The translations under genes and the position numbers were made by a program. Shown one piece after another: positions 1-15,000 of a stretch of DNA of 64,000 bases (position 1 is its first letter; each line of letters begins with the position of its first letter). The notes under the pieces are model-generated. The model saw nothing but the letters and a program-made list of their open reading frames with translations, made no database searches and was not told where the DNA came from. The DNA is from Microthrixaceae bacterium (GTDB lineage: Bacteria; Actinomycetota; Acidimicrobiia; Acidimicrobiales; Poriferisodalaceae): the NCBI GenBank assembly GCA_011523825.1, contig WTFX01000005.1:1-64000 (forward strand). Reading direction: 5' to 3'.

Positions 1-3000
1 GGGCGGGGTTGCGGCGTCGTCGTCGGCGACGGCGACGGTGGCTGTGCCCTGCGTGGCCGACACGGTGTAGGCGCTGCCGGGGTTCAAGGTGGCGGTGATT
101 GTGCCGTCGGCTTCTGCGGTGCTGTCGCCGGCGGTGGCGACGGTGTGGCTGACGCTGCCCGTGGTGGGGATGACCACGGTGCGGGCGCCGACCGCGGCGC
201 CGAAGTCGCCGGTCCGGGTGACGGTGACGACCACCGCCAGCGGCGCTGCGGGCGCGGGGGCGGCGGTGACGGTGAACGATGCCGGGCTGCCCTCGGTGAC
301 GCCCGCCCCGGCGGTCACGCTGATCTGCGGCGCCGCGGTCTTCGGCGTGCCGGGGGTTCCGGCCTTGCCGCGGCAGGCTTCGAGGCGGTCGAGCTCGGCG
401 TAGATGCTCTGCCAGAGCGCATTGGGGCCGTTGCCCTGCCAGTTCGGCGTCTGGCGGTCCGCTCGGGCCTTGAGGTCGGCGACCGTGTAGTCGTCGGTGC
501 CCAGCATGGTGTCATACGCGCGGGTGAACGTCTCCACCAGGTCGGGGCGGGCCCCGCTCCACGGATCGGCGGTCTTGGCCTTGACCTCGGCCAGCAAAGC
601 CGTGTCGGCGGTCTTGCACACCTTCGCCGGCGTCTCCGGCGGGTCGTCGTCATCGGCGACCACCAGCGTCGCCGCAGGCCGGCTCGGCGACACCGCATAG
701 CCGCTGCCGCGGTTCAGCGACAGCGTGATCGAGCCGTCGGGCTCATCCGCGCCGTCGTCGGCCGTCGCGACCGCGTGCGCGACCGAGCCGCTGGTCGGGA
801 TCGTGATCGTCTTGGCGCCGGTCGAGGCGCCGAACTCGCCGCTTTCGATCACCGTCACGCTCACCGCCAGCGGCGCGGCCGGGGCGGGGCTGGCGGTGAC
901 GGTGAACGTCGCTGTGCCGCCCTCGGTGACGCCCGCTGCGGCGCTGACGCTGACCTCCGGCGTCGCCGCGGGGGTGGGCGACGGGTCGTCGTCATCTGAC
1001 ACCGCGACCGTTGCGGCGCCCTGGGTGCCGGACACGGTGTAGCCGCTTGCTGCGTTCACGGTGAGGGTGACCGAGCCGTGCGGCTCGTCGGCGCTGTCGT
1101 CGACGGTGGCCACGGTGTGGCTGACAGTGCCGCTGATGGGGACGGTGACGGTCTTCGTGCCGGTCGTGCCCGATGCTGCGTAGTCGCCGCTCTGGGTGAC
1201 GCTCACGCTGACCGCGAGGGGCGCGGCGGGCGCGGGGCTGGCGGTGACGGTGAAGCTCGCTGTGCCGCCCTCGGTGATGCCCGCGCCGGCCGTGACGCTG
1301 ACCTCGGGGGTCGCCGGCGGCTGCTGGGACTGGGTGCCCTCGGTGGTGACGGAGACGGTCTGGCTGGACTTGGCCGCGACCACGCTGCCCTGTTTCACCA
1401 CCATCACCCGGATCTGGTAGGCCGTGCCGGCGGTGAGGCCGGTGATGGTGTGCGAGGTGCCGCTGAGCCGCTTGTTCTGCGGCTGCGTCTGGCCGCCGGC
1501 CTGCCAGCGCAGTTCGTAGCCGTCGGCGCCGTCGGCCTCGTTCCAGGCAACGGCGATGCTGGTCTCGGTGATGCCGGAGATGATCACCATGTTGATGCGG
1601 TCGTCGGCGGGCGCGCCGTCGTTGGCGTAGAGGATGTCCCCCGCCAGGCTGTCGAGCGCGCTGCGCGATCCCAGCGGTTGCGAGGTGGCGGCCGGCACCT
1701 CGGCGCGCAGGTCGACGGCCTCGATGCCGGCGCCGAGGTCGATCCAGTCGCCGCTCAGCGGGAACCCCTCGGGCAGCTCCAGCACGATGCCCCGGTAGAC
1801 GCTCAGGCTGTCGCCCAGCGGGATGTAGCGGGCCCTGCGCAGCTTCCGCTCCAGCGCTCGCTCCTCTGCCGCGTTGGCGGTGGTCTGGTCCACCGCGGGG
1901 TAGGTCTTCACATCGTTCAGGGCCGGATCGGTGCGGAGCCGGTGCACAGAGATCGGGAACTCGGTCTGGCGGTTGAGGGCCAAGAAGTAGCCCATCGCCT
2001 CGTTGTGGTGCACGTGCGCCCGCAGCCGGTCGTCGTCTTCGTGGGTCAGCACGATGGTGTTGTGGCCGGTGTCGACACTGACGAGCGGCGGCGGCACATG
2101 CAGACCGGTGCCGGCTGCGTTGAACACCTCAAGGCGGCCGCGGATCAGCGCGTCGCGCTCGACCAGGTTGTCGTCGGCGGCGTGGAGCACGACCTGGCTG
2201 ACCGTCGCACCCGTGCGCATGACCGGCAACGTGATCCTGGACCCGTCGGCGCTCAGACAGCCGTCGCACACGGCGTCCTTGTCGGAGAAGTCGGCGCCGA
2301 GCGTGACGGTGCGCAGGTCGATCACCGGCGTCACCGCGACGGGGAGCGGCTGCGAGGCGGTCACCGTCAGGCGCACCGCGCCGCTGGCGCCCTCGGCCAG
2401 CGTCTCGCGGTCCTGCGCCAGCGCGAGCCTGACATGGCTGTCGTTGTCGACCACCTGCAACCGCAGCACCATCTCCTTGCCGTCGTAGAACGGGTCGGCC
2501 GATGCGAACCTCAGCGTGATCTCCACCGGGTCCAAGGCCCGGGTGCCGGTGTCGTCCAGCCCGGCCACGACGAGCCTCTTGTTCGAGTGGGCGCCCGTGC
2601 TGAACTGGAGGTTGAAGACCGGCGACGTCGTCGCGTCGGCGCCGCCCTTGGTGACGGCGATGTCGGCTCGCACGAGGTGGGTCGGCCTCTGCGTCAGCGT
2701 GAGGTAGAGGTTCCGCGTCCTGCCCTCGCCGACCGACAGCACGCCGGCCTCGCAGCGCCCGCCTGTGGTGTCGCAGGCGATCTTGGCGGGCGCCGGGACG
2801 TGCTCGTCGTCGATGACGTTCATGACGAGGAGCGTGTCGCCGGCCGTCACCGGGCTCGGCAGGCGGCCGACGTCCACGAGGAAGTGCTCGTGGTCGTCGT
2901 CGCTGTCCTGGTTGGCCCGCAGCGTGGCCGTGCCCGTCAGCGACCGGGCGTCGATCCGAATGCCCGACGGGACGCTGATGTCGCCGGCCTCCGCGGAGAC

Positions 3001-6000
3001 CCGATCGATCTCCAGCGGCACCGTGATCGCACGCGGCAGCGCCGAGGCCAGCGTGGCGGTGATCGTCGCCGTCCCGCCCTCGGGCACCCTGTTCGTCGAC
3101 GCCGACAGCGACAGCCGCGGCGCCGGCTCGTCGTCGGCCACCGTCACCGTCACCGGGTCGGCGGTGACGCGCCGGTACTCGGGGTCGGTCGTCTGGATGC
3201 GGTGCGTGATCACAGCGGTGCGGCCGTTCGGGTTGTCGAACGGGTCGTCGACCGCCCGCACCGTGACCTCCTGGGGCCGATTCCACGTGGAGACCGTGAA
3301 GACGAACGTCCGGCTCCTCAGGAACGTGTTCCCGAATCTGCTCACCAATGCGGCGTCTGGATCGCTCGTCGTGGCCGTGACCAGCACCGTCCGCGACGGC
3401 CGTTTGCCCAGCCTCAGCGTGTAGGTGTCGGTGCCGCTGGGCTCGGCCGCTCGCGTGCTGCCGCCGGTCTGGGTGATGACCACCCCCACCTTGTCGTTGT
3501 CGGCCACGGTCACCTGGAGGTCTGTGCTGTCGGCTGCGGTGTAGTCGCCGCCCGACGTGGCGTGGCTGAGCGCGATCGTGTCGTCTGCGGCGTTGTGGTC
3601 GTCCTCGGCGGCGGTCACTGTCACCGACTGCGGCGTGTTCCAGGTGCCGGCGGTGCCGCCGGTGAACGTCAGCGTGTTCTGGTCGCCGTCGGTGCCGGGG
3701 TCGGTGTCGGCCACCCTCAGGCCCGCTCCGGCGATGGCGACGGTGACCGTGCCAGTGGGCTGCGAGGCCAGTTTGACTGTGTAGTGGGCGCTTTGGCCCT
3801 CGCCGACGGCCACCTTGGCGGGGTCGAACACCAGGCCGCGGGCGTCGTCGTCGGCGATGGTGATCTGCGCCTTCTTGTGGTTCATCAGCGTGTAGGCGTC
3901 GAGGTCGTCCAGCGAGACGATGGCCGACTCGGTGCCCTCGGCGACGCGGTCGTCGGTGATCGCCACGTCGAAGCGGGCCCACAGCGCTCGCTCCGGGACG
4001 GTGACGGTGCCCGACGCCGCCAGGTCTGCGCCCGCGGTCGCCGCGGGGTGGCCGCCGGCGCCGACGCTGCCGCCGGCGACGGTGTAGCCGACCGCGAACT
4101 CGTGCGTACACGGATTGGCCGCGGCAGGTATCACCGACAGGGTCAGCCGCACCGACCCGTCCCCTTCGGCCACTGGGTTGAACTGGTCCGCGATCCCCAC
4201 CTTCGGCCCATTGCACGGCAGGTCGCTGGCCGCGATGGTCAGCGTGTACACCTTGCGCGCCTCGTCCAGCGAATACCGCGACGGCGAGTCCGCCGACGCC
4301 GACAGCGTCAGCACGACTGTCTCCCCGGCCTCCTCCGCGGCGTCGTCGATGACCGCCACCGGGATCACCACGCTGGTCGCCAGCGCCGGCACCTCGACCG
4401 TGCCGCTGTTGGCGATGGTGTAGTCGCCGCTCGCGCCCTCGGTGGCCGTGCCCGAGACGGTGTAGCCGATGTTGAACGCCGTCGCCTGCGCCTGGCTCAG
4501 GTTGACCGTCACGTTCACGGTGCCGGCGTCCTCGTTGACGCTCTTGGCCGACTCCGCGAACGTCGCCGTCAACAACCCGTCGCTGCCCACCACGAACACC
4601 GGCGACATCGCGAAGAGGGAGTTGAGGGCGCCCTTGGCCTCGCTCGCGGTGCTCAGCGGCCCCCACATCCGCGCGTCCGCGTGCCCGCCTTTCTCCACGC
4701 TGCTGCCCGACGCGCCCAGGTGTTTGGTGGACTGCTTGGTGCAGTCGTTGTTGCTGCCGGTCCACGGGAAGTTGCTGTCGCCGTGGGCGGTGCCGTCCTC
4801 GTCGCGCTGGTCGGCGAGGTCGTCGTTCTTCCACCACCGCTCACGCGGGTTGGAGGAGTGCGTCGAGTCCCGCGTGCAGAAGTCCTGGTAGTCGTCGGCC
4901 ACCTTCGCGCCGCCGGCGGCGGCGTCCATCCAGTAGATCGGGATGCCCGTGCGCCAGTTGCTGCCGTCGCGCAGGTCCAGGTGAGTGCGGATGTCGAAGC
5001 TGTTGGTCGAGCCGACCACCTTGAACTGCGACGCATACGGCAGGATCGCCGCCAGCGAGCCGCCCGCCGCCTCGCCCTGCACATAGCCGTCGTAGGTCGC
5101 GATATCGGTCGAGGTGGCCGCCCACCGCGACGTCGTGCGGAACATCAGCCGGAACTTCTGGCCCACCGTCTGAAGGCCCGCAGGCAGCAGCGACCAGTCG
5201 CCGGGCACGGTGTAGGAACCGTCGGCGTTGGCCGTCGCTGACGCTTGGTCGCTCGCACCGATGGTCAGGGTGTGCGCGGTGTTCGTCCCGACCGTGTAGC
5301 CGTCGCCGTCGGCCAGGGTCAGGATGATCGTCTCGGCGGCCTCCTCGGCGGCGTCGTCGGTGATCGCCACGGGGATCGACACGCTGGTCGCGCCGCTCGG
5401 TATGGTCACCGTGCCGCTGCTGCCGGTCACCCCCGCAATGCTGTAATCCGAGCCCCGCGTCGCCGTGCCCGACAGGGTGTAGCCCACCGTGATCGCTGCG
5501 GCCGCGGCCGGGCTGATGTCGACGGTCACGTCGACCGTGCCCGCGTCCTCGCCGGCGCTCGCTGCGGCCATCGCGAACTGCGCCACCCCCGTCGCCGTGA
5601 ACACCGGCGACAGGCCGTAGAACGGCCGCGTTGCCGTGCTCGCTGCCGTTGTGCCGCTGCCCAACGGCGCACGGCCCGAACCGGAATCAGCCAGATAACC
5701 CAACGACACCGCTGCCGAACCCAGCGGGCTGGCCGACTTCGCGCCGGCGCTGGTCGATCCGGTGAAGTAGCCGGATGCGTTCACCGATGCGGCCGTGCCG
5801 GTCTCGTCGTGGGGCGCCGCCTGGTTCTGCCATTCACCCCGCAAACCGGGATACGAGGCCGTCACCCGGTCCGCGGCCGCTGTGTCGCCCAGCCAGAACA
5901 CCGCCACCGCGTCGCTGCCGGAGAACCCGGCATGCGCCGACGCGTCCACCGCGGCCGTGGAGCCCAACACCTTGAACAGTCCCGCATAGGGCACCGTCGC

Positions 6001-9000
6001 GGCGTGCCCCTGCGCGGCGGCTGCCCGCACGAACGCGTCGTAGTCGGCGATGGCCGACGAAGAAGCATCCCGAGTGCCAGAGGTGACGAACAGCAGGCGG
6101 AACTGCTGGCCCGGGCCCACGCCCGACGGCTTCAGCGCCCAGTTGCCCGCCACCTCGATGGCGCCGGTCTCGTCGTCGGCGACGGCGAAGACCACCGGCG
6201 ACCCGGCCGGGGTGCCCAGCGACACGCCGGTGCCCGACGGCAGCCGCGAACCGGTGCCGTAGGCAATCACCACCGCCGGGTTGGTGCGGACGCTGTTGTC
6301 GACCGGGGTGAACCGCAGCACCGCGCTCGTCGCCCCCGCGGCCAGGCGCACCGCCGGGTTCTGCGCGCTGTGCGCCCCGCTGGTCAACAGCGTCACGCCC
6401 GCCTGGGCCGCGGGCTGCAAAGCGAGGGTGTAGTCCGTCGCGACGGTCACGCCCGTCACCGTCAACGGCACCGTCACCGTCTGGCTGCCGGTCAGCGCGC
6501 TGCCCAAGGTGACCGTCACGTCCTTGTAGCCCGCCGCGCCCGACGCGCCCTCGGCCACGTCGCCCGCCGCGGCCGACAGCGTCAGGCTCAGCGACGCCGA
6601 CGAGTCATCGTCGGTCACCGCGATAGTCCCGGAGTTGACCGTCGCGCCCGCCTCAGTCGCCGACAGCGTGACCGTCTCGTCGCTCTCGACCGTGCTGTCG
6701 TCGGTGGGCGTCAGCGTGAAGTCGGCCGTGCCCGAGGCCGCGCCCGCGGCGATCGGCAGCGTCACACTGGACGGCGCGGTGAAGCCCACCACGTTGGCCC
6801 CACCGGACCCGGCAATGCCCACCGTCAGGCTCGTGTTCTCCTCGAAGCGGGTCGTCCCCTGCATCGTGCCCGTGACCGTCACCGTCGTCGCCCCGGCGAA
6901 CTCCGCCACCGTCGCCGGCGACGCCGACAGCGTCACCTCCGGCGCCGAATCGTCGTCGGTGATCGTGACCGTCGTCGACGGGTTCGCCCCCAAATCCCAG
7001 TTCGCCCCGTCCGACAGCGTGATGATGATGGTCTCGGCGTCGTCGTCGAAGGCGTCGTCTGCGATGGTGACGGTGATGGTGCTGGAGGTGTCGCCCACCG
7101 CGGTGGTGATGCTGGCGCCGCCGGTGCGGGTGTAGTCCTTGCCGCTGCCGGCGACAGCCGTGCCAGTCACCGTGATGGGAATGGTCAGAGCCGCCAGCGC
7201 GCTGGGCGTGTAGTCGACCGTCACGGTCACCGTGCGCCCGGCGCCCGCCGCCTCCGTCGCGGTATAGGTCGACTGGGCGAACGAGGCCAGCGTGATCTGC
7301 GAGCGGTTGACAATGCTGAACTGCGGCGCGCTGTCGGTGGGCGCGGCGACGCCGCCGCTCAAGCCTGTGATGGCTGTGGGCGTGCCCACCCCGATGTTGA
7401 CGGTCTCGTTGGGCTCGACGGGAGTCGTGTTGGCGTCGAGCACCGCGGCCATGACGATGGCGGCGGTCTGCGCGCCGTTGGCGAACACCACCCGCGGGTT
7501 GGCGCTTCCGGCGGTGCTGTTCAGGTCGTGGCAGGTCACGCCCGTGCCCGAGCAGGTGAAGGTGTAGTCGGTGCCGCGGGTGGCGGTGCCGGCGAAGGTC
7601 AAAGGCACGGTCACCGTCTCGCCCGACACCAGCCGCCGCCCCAGCGACAGGGTGAAGCTCTTGTCGAGGCCCTCGGTCACACCAGCCGACGAGCCGGTCA
7701 GCGTCAGCGAGGTCGCCTCGCCGTCGGTCACCGCCACCGTCGCCAAGTCATTGCCGCCACGGATGTATCCCTCCGCGGCGATCACACGCACCACCACGCC
7801 GCCGTCGGGCTCGTCGTTGCTGTCGTTCACCGTGTTCACGGAGAAGTCGGCCGATGTGGTCGTGCTGCTCAGGGTCACCGCGTTCAGGTGCGGGTTGGCG
7901 CTGCGGTCGGCGGCGTTGGTGTAGGACGGCTTGCCGGTCTCGTCGGTGATCCACAGCGTCACCCCGACCGGGTCGGTCGGCGCCGGGGAGATGCTGACGG
8001 TGAACACCGCCGGCGAGCCCTCCGCCACCGACTCCCCGCCCGCCTTGGGCACGATCGTCACCGCCGGACTCCGGTCGGCCTTGAACACCGCCGACAGGCC
8101 GTAGAAGGGGCGCGTGCCGGTGTTCGCCGTCGTTGTGCCGCTGCCGAGGGGCGCGCGGCCCGAGCCGCTGTCGCTCAGGTAGCCCAAAGTCACCGACGCC
8201 GAGCCGAGCGGGTTGGCCGACTTCGCGCCGACGCTGGTCGAGCCCGTGAAATAGCCGCCCGCATTGGCGGTCGCCGCCGTCCCGGCCTCGGTGTAGGGCG
8301 TCTGGTTCGACCACTCCCCCCGCAGGCCCGCATCGTTGTCGGCGACTTTGTCCGCGAACGTCTGATTGCCCATCCAGAAGACCGGGCGACCGCCGTCGCC
8401 CGTGGCGAAGCTGGCGTGCGCCGACGCGTCCGCCGCCGCAGTGCTGCCCACCACCTTGAAGAACCCGGCGAAGGGGACGATGTCCGCGTGGCCCTCAGCC
8501 AGCGCCGAGCGGATGAAGGCGTCGTAGTCGGCGATGTCGGACGACGAGGCGTCGCGTGCGCCGGAGGTGGCGAACACGAACCGGAACTCGTAGTTGCCCG
8601 GAACGATCGACGAGTGCGTCGGCATCAGATCGGAGTCGACCGGGAACAAGACGTCGCCCGTCTCGTCATCGGTGATCACGAACCCCACCGGCCCGCCCGA
8701 CGGCGGCGTCTGGAAGTCGAGGTTGGCCGCCGTCACGCCGCTGCCGTAGCGGACCACAGTGTAGGGCTGGGTGCGGTCGGTGTTGGGCAGGGCGGTGAAC
8801 CGCAGCACCGCCGACGACGCCCCCGCCGCGAACTTCAGCGCCGGGTTCTGCGAGCTGAACGGGCTGGTCGTCGTGTCGATCGTCACGCCCGTGTTCGTCC
8901 CGTGCAGGGCCACGGTGTAGTCGGACTCCACCGTCACGCCCACCACTTCGAGGGGCACGGTGACCGCCTCCGAGCCCGCCAGCGCGCGGCTCAGCGTCAA

Positions 9001-12000
9001 AGTGACGTCCTTGGTGCCGCCGTTCTCGGCCACCGCCCCCGTCGGCGCGGTCATCGTCACCGTCGTGTCCTCGTCGTCGGTGATGGTGATCTCGACGGGC
9101 GCCATCACGATGGCGTTGCCGTGTACGTCGGTCGCGGTCGCGGTCACCGTCACCGTCTCGTCGTACTCGTCGTCGGTGTCGTCGGTCGGGGTCAGCGTGA
9201 AGCTGCCCGTGACCTGCGCGGAGGTGCCCTTGGGGATCGTGCTCGTCTGGTCCGCGACCGGCGTGAAGCCCACCACGTTCGTGTCGCCGGAGCCTGCCAC
9301 GGCGACGGTCACCACGACGTCCTCGCCGTAGGTGGTGCCGCCCGTCCCGGTCTGCACATCGAGCGTGTAGTTGACGGTGGCCGCGCCGCCGTCCTCGGCG
9401 ATAGTCATCGGACTCAGGCCGAAGGTGATGCCCGCCGGCGAGGCGTCGTCGTCGGTGACGCTCACCGTCGCGCTGTTGAGCGTGGTCACGCCCGGCGCCG
9501 TGCCGCTCACCGTCGCCGTCGCGTTCTGCTCGTCGAAGGTGTTGGCGGTCGGCGTCAGCGTGAACGTCGCCATCCCGGTGGCCGATCCGGCACCGATGGT
9601 GATGTTGGAGACGCTGGCGGTGGCGAACTTCACCTTGTTCGTCTCGTTCTGTCCGGCGACCGCCACCGTCACGGTCTTGGCCGTGCCGAAGGTCTTGCCG
9701 CCGTGCACCGTCGCCGTGACGGTCACCGTCGTCGCTCCGGCCGCCTCCGCGATGGTGGTCGGGTTGACGCTCAGGTCGATCCGCGTCGGCGCGGCGTCGT
9801 CGTTGGTGACGCTGATCGTGTCGGAGGTGATGGTCACCCCCGTCGCCGGCGCGATGGCGCCGCCCACCGTCACAGTCTGGTCCGTCTCGTGCACATTGTC
9901 GTTGGCCGGCGTCAGCGTGAACGTGCTGGTGGCGGTCTGCGCCCCCACAGGGATGGTGATGGAGAGCGCCGACGTCGTCACGTCCACATAGTTCACAGAC
10001 GAGGTGTCCTGGAGGCTCGATATAGCCCCGGTGATCGTCTGCGCCGCGCCGAACCGCGTCGCGCCCTGCACCGTCGCCGTGACCGTGACGGTCTGCGCGC
10101 CGCCGTTCTCGGTCGCGGTCGAGATGGACGCCTCCAGCTCGACCGCGGTCGGCTGCGCGTCGTCGTCGATGACCTCCACCTCCACGTCATGGTCGCTCAG
10201 GTCCATGCCGGTGGTGTACTGGCCGTCAGGCGACGTGTCGCCGACCTGCACCGTGTGGGTGACGTCCACGGTGCGCTTGTCGTTCGGGTCGTCGATGATG
10301 TTCTGGACGCCCTGCACGGTCACCGTCTGCGCGGTGTTCCAGTTGCTCGGCGTGAAGACCAGGTCCTCCGTCGTGGTGTACGCCGTCTGCGTGTCGGGGC
10401 CGTCCACCTTGGCGACCGTGCCGTCGTCCGCCGTCACGCGGATCGTCACGTTGCTCAGCGGCTTGGAGTCCAGCACGACGGTGTAGGTGTCCGTCGCCGT
10501 GGGCGTGCCGTCCTCGTCCACCACCGTGTTCACCGGCGTGCCCGTCTCGGTAACGGTGATCCCCGCCGTGTCGGCGTCGGTGATGGTGATCGACACCTCG
10601 GTGTCGTCGGTCGCGTGCGCGACGACGCCCTCGGGCAGCGTCCCGAACTCCAGCACCAGCGTCTCCATGTTCACGGGCTCGTCGATGTCGTCCGCCACGG
10701 CCGTGAAGGTGAGCATGCCGCTGTTCTGGCCCATGGCGATGCTCACCGTGCCCGCCGGGCTGCCCGACAGGGTGAAGTCGTCCGTCGACGCGGTGGGACT
10801 GCCGCTGGTACGCATCTGGACGGGGATTTCCAGCGCGCTCGGTGCGTTTGCGCCCAGGTTCACCGTCACCGTCAAAGTGCCGCCCTCCGTCACCGCGCCG
10901 CTGTTGTTCACCGCCAGGCTCGCCTCCACGCCCTCCACCTGGAACACCGGCGACATGCCGTAGAAGGCGTAGCTATTGGCTCTGCCCACGAATGATCTGC
11001 TGATCTGGTCAGCCGAGAGCCGCCCAGCCCGCGGGGTGATCTGGCCGAGCCGTTGGGTCGCAGTCCCGTGCCGCGAGCCGTCCGCGTTGCTGCCGGTCCA
11101 GACCCACGTGTTGCCGCGGTCCGCGCCGGCCTGGTTCTTGGCGAGCGCGCTCTGGTCGGCACCGCCGTCCCAGGAACCGTCGAAGAAATCGTGGTAGTGG
11201 TCGGCCACCTTGCCGCCGTTGAGCCACCAGATCGAGATGCCGTCGCCGTCCGTGCTGGACGAGGTGGAGCCGTCCGTGTGGGCGCTGCTCGCCCACATGC
11301 CCGTGTTCTCGCGCGCCTGCCCGTCGAACTCAGTGCTGCCCAGCACCTTGACGAACCCGGCGTAGGGCTGGACCGAGGCGTGGCCCGTGGCCACGACCTG
11401 CCGCTGGATCCAGGCGTTGTATTCCCGAATGTTGCGGGGCGTGGCATCCCTGGTCTGCGACGTGACGAACAACAGGCGGAACTCGCCCGAGGCGGCCACC
11501 CCCGACGGCTTCAACGCCCAGTCGCGCGGCACCTCGACGGGGCCCGTCTCGTCGTCGACGACCACGAAGAACACGTCGCCCGAAGTGGTCACCGTGGGCG
11601 TGAAGCTGCTCTTCGCCACGGCGCCATGGAAGTCGATGATCACCCCAGGCTGCGTGCGCCGTTCGTTGTCGACGGCCACGAGGCGCAGCGTCGCCGTGGT
11701 CGGGTTGGACGAGTGCGCGGAGAAGCGGAGCGCCGGGTTCTGCGCCGAGTACGAGCCCGAGGTCAAAAGCGTGACGCCGTTCTGCGTCGCCGGATGGAGC
11801 GCCAAGGTGTAATCCGTGGTCACCGTCGCGCCGCGCACCCGCAGCGGCACCGTAATCGTCTCCGAGCCGCTCAGCGCGTAGCCCAGCGTGACCGTCACGT
11901 CCTTGCGGCCCGACGCGCCGCTCGCGCCCTCCGTCACGTCGTTGTCGTTGTCCGCCGCCATCGACACACTCAGCGCTGGCAGCACGTCGGTGATGGTCAG

Positions 12001-15000
12001 CGCCGCCGCGCTGTCAGTGGCCGTCACCCCGCCGCCCAGGCCCACGTCGTTGTCGTCGGAGTCCAACACACCCGAGGTGGTGGTGATCGTGCCCATGCCG
12101 ATGTCCACCGTCTCGGTCTCGCGCGGAACCGTGTCGGCGCGGGCGGTGAGGGTCAGCGTCACCGAGGTCGCGGTCTGGCCCGTGCTGGGGCCGGTGAAGG
12201 TGACGGTCGGCGCGCTGGCCGTGTTCAGGTTGTTGCAGGTCACCCCCGTCGGCAAAGTCATCGGACACGCCAGGGTGAAGTCGGTGTTGCGCACCGCCGC
12301 GCCCGTGCCGCTGTTGAACGTGAGCGGCACGGCCAGCGACTCGCCGTTCACCAGCCCGCGGCCCAGGGTGATCGTGTAGGCGTGCGACGCGCCCTCGGCC
12401 ACCTCAGACCCCGCCACCCGGGCCAAAGTCACTGTCGTCGGGTCGTTGTCGAGGACCAGCACCTCAGCCCGGCCCGGCGAGCCGATCCGGTAATGAGTCG
12501 GGCGGGGCAGCACGGTGACTATCGCCTTGCCGTTGGGCTCGTCCACGTTGTCGTCGCTGATCGGGATGGAGGCGTCACTGCCCGCCCCTGGGCTAATCCA
12601 TTCCTGGAAGTCTCTCAGATGGCCGGGAGTCCGGGCATAGTCGCCCTCCATCGCTCGACGAAATCGGACCTGCACAGACCGGCCTGGCGGCCCGGTATGG
12701 CGAATGCCGAATGGCGCCGGCACTTGAGCACTGTGCATCGTCTGACCCTCAGCCACCTGCGTCGTGGCGACCCCGAGATGTGTCTCGGCAACAACGGTCA
12801 CCACCGGCCGCGTGTCGGTGACCACCGTCGCCGCCACCGTCGCTCCCGACACGGCGCCGTTCGGGTAGTTCGTCGCGTCCCCGGTGTTCTGGATCGTGTG
12901 CGTGATGGTGGCCGTGTCGCTGACCGCCGCGCCGGATGCCGAGGTCACCGTCACCGTCTGCGGCGTGTTCCAGGCATTCGCGCCCGACGGCGCGAAGGTC
13001 AGCGTGAGCTGGTTGCCGTCCGTGCTGGTGTCGGTGTCCACCGTCGCGTGCGTCGTGTCGCCCGATGCCACCGCCACCGTCACGTTGCCCGCCGGCTGGC
13101 TCTTCAGCCGCACGCTGTACGTCGCGGCGCCCTCGTTGGCGAACACGTCCAGAGCCGAGGCGCTGAGCGTCAGGCCGTGGCCCGCGTCGGTCACGTCCAC
13201 TGCGACGGAGGCGATGGCAGCCTGATGGAACGGGCCCGAACTGCCGGTCGCAGTCGAGGTGTGGGTGATGGTCACGTCCTCGTCGTCGGCGTCGCCGTCG
13301 TCGACGGCGGTCACCGTCACCGTCTGGGGCGTGCTCCAGTTGCTGTTGCCCCCGCTGCCGCCGACGAAGGTCAGGGTCGCCGTGGTCCCCGCAGAGCCGC
13401 CGGGGCCGTGTACGCGCGCCGCGCCGCCGTCGTCGGAGGTCACCGTGACCGTCACCGTGACGCCGGCGCCCGGGTCCTCGTTCGCCGTGACGGTGTAGGT
13501 GCCCGCCGCGCCCCCCTCGGTCAGCGACAGCGAGGCCGGCGACACGCTCAGCGACGGCAGCCCCACCGTCACCGCCACGTCGGCAATCGTCAGCGTCGTC
13601 GGGTAGTTGGCCGAGTCGGCGGTGGTCTGCACGGCATGGGAGATCGTCGCCGTGCCGGCCGCCACTCCTGTCACGGTCACGTTCTGCGGCGTCTTCCAGT
13701 TGTCGCCGGTGCTGGTGAAGGTCAGGTCGCCGCTCACCGTGGCACGGGCCGTGGCCCCGGAGGTGGGCCGGATCACCACGTTGCCTGTGGGCCGGCTCTT
13801 CAGCCGGACGCTGTACACCGCGGTCTCGCCCGCCTTCACCGACACCGGGGCCCCGGTGATGATCACGCCGTGGCCGGCGTCGGTGATGTCCACCTCCACC
13901 GCGTCCACGTCGATCTCGTCGTAGGCGCCGCTGGCGGCGGTGGCCGCGTGGGTGATCTCCACGTCCTGCTCGCCCACCGCGTCGGCGTCGTTGAGGGCGC
14001 GCACCGTCACCGTCTGCGCCGTGCCCCAGTTGCCGCTGCTGCCATGGGTGAAGGTCAGCGTGTTCTGGTCGCCCGTCATCACGGAGTTCGTGTCCACCGC
14101 CACTGCGTCCGTGTCCCCAGAAACCACGGTGATGGTCACGTCCACCCCGGGGTCGGTGTCCAGCTTCACCGTGTAGGTCTTCTCGGCGTCCGAGGCGTGG
14201 AGCTCGGTGAGCGAGAGGGCCGTGGGCGAGACCGTCACCCCGTCGGCCGTATCCACCGCGAACACCGGCGACATGGCGTACAAGTAGCGCGTTCTCGTCT
14301 TCGGCTGCGCGACCCCAACGCCGTGGGAGAGGACTTGCAACGGATTGTTGTTGTTAGGACCGCCTTGCACTCCCGGTACGCCCAGCTGCGGATTGGCCGT
14401 GCCCAGCTCGTGGCCGTCCCGGCCGGTCCCGCCGCCAACGCTGCCCGTCCAGACAGCGTTGGGCAAATGGGCGGCGCCGCCGCCGTGCGTGTCGATGTCA
14501 GCCCCCGACTCGTCCTTGGTGGCGGTGTTGTCCCATGTGCCGTCGTAGAAGTCGTAGTAGTTGTCCGCCGCCTTCTCAGCGTTCAGCCACCACACCGAAG
14601 TCCCCGCAGACGACGCGCTGGTCGAGCCGTCGGTATAGCCCGCCGGGCTGCCGCCCCACATCCCCGTGTTGGCCCGCGCGTCCGCGGCGGCCGTGCTGCC
14701 CACCACCGTGATGAACCCGGCGTAGGGCTTGATCGAAGCGTGGCCGCCCGTCGCCACCAGCCGCTGCACGAACCGGTTGTACTCCTCGATGTCGGTGGCC
14801 GCGGCGTCGCGGCGCTGCGACGTCACGAACAGCAGGCGGAACTCGCCCGCGGGCATCACAGCAGACGGCTTGAGCGCCCAGCCGTCCGGCACCTCGGCGT
14901 CGCCGGTCTCGTCGTCTTCGATCACGAAGAACACCTCGCCGGTCGGCTTGCTGCTGCTCACCGGGACGCCGCCCGTCGCCGTCACGGCCGCGGCGAAGTC

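Noticed and set aside
2129-4837. Minus-strand frame of 902 codons
   Set aside because: It is in a different phase from the giant frame, Arg/His/Gly-rich and without domain signatures; an off-frame shadow.
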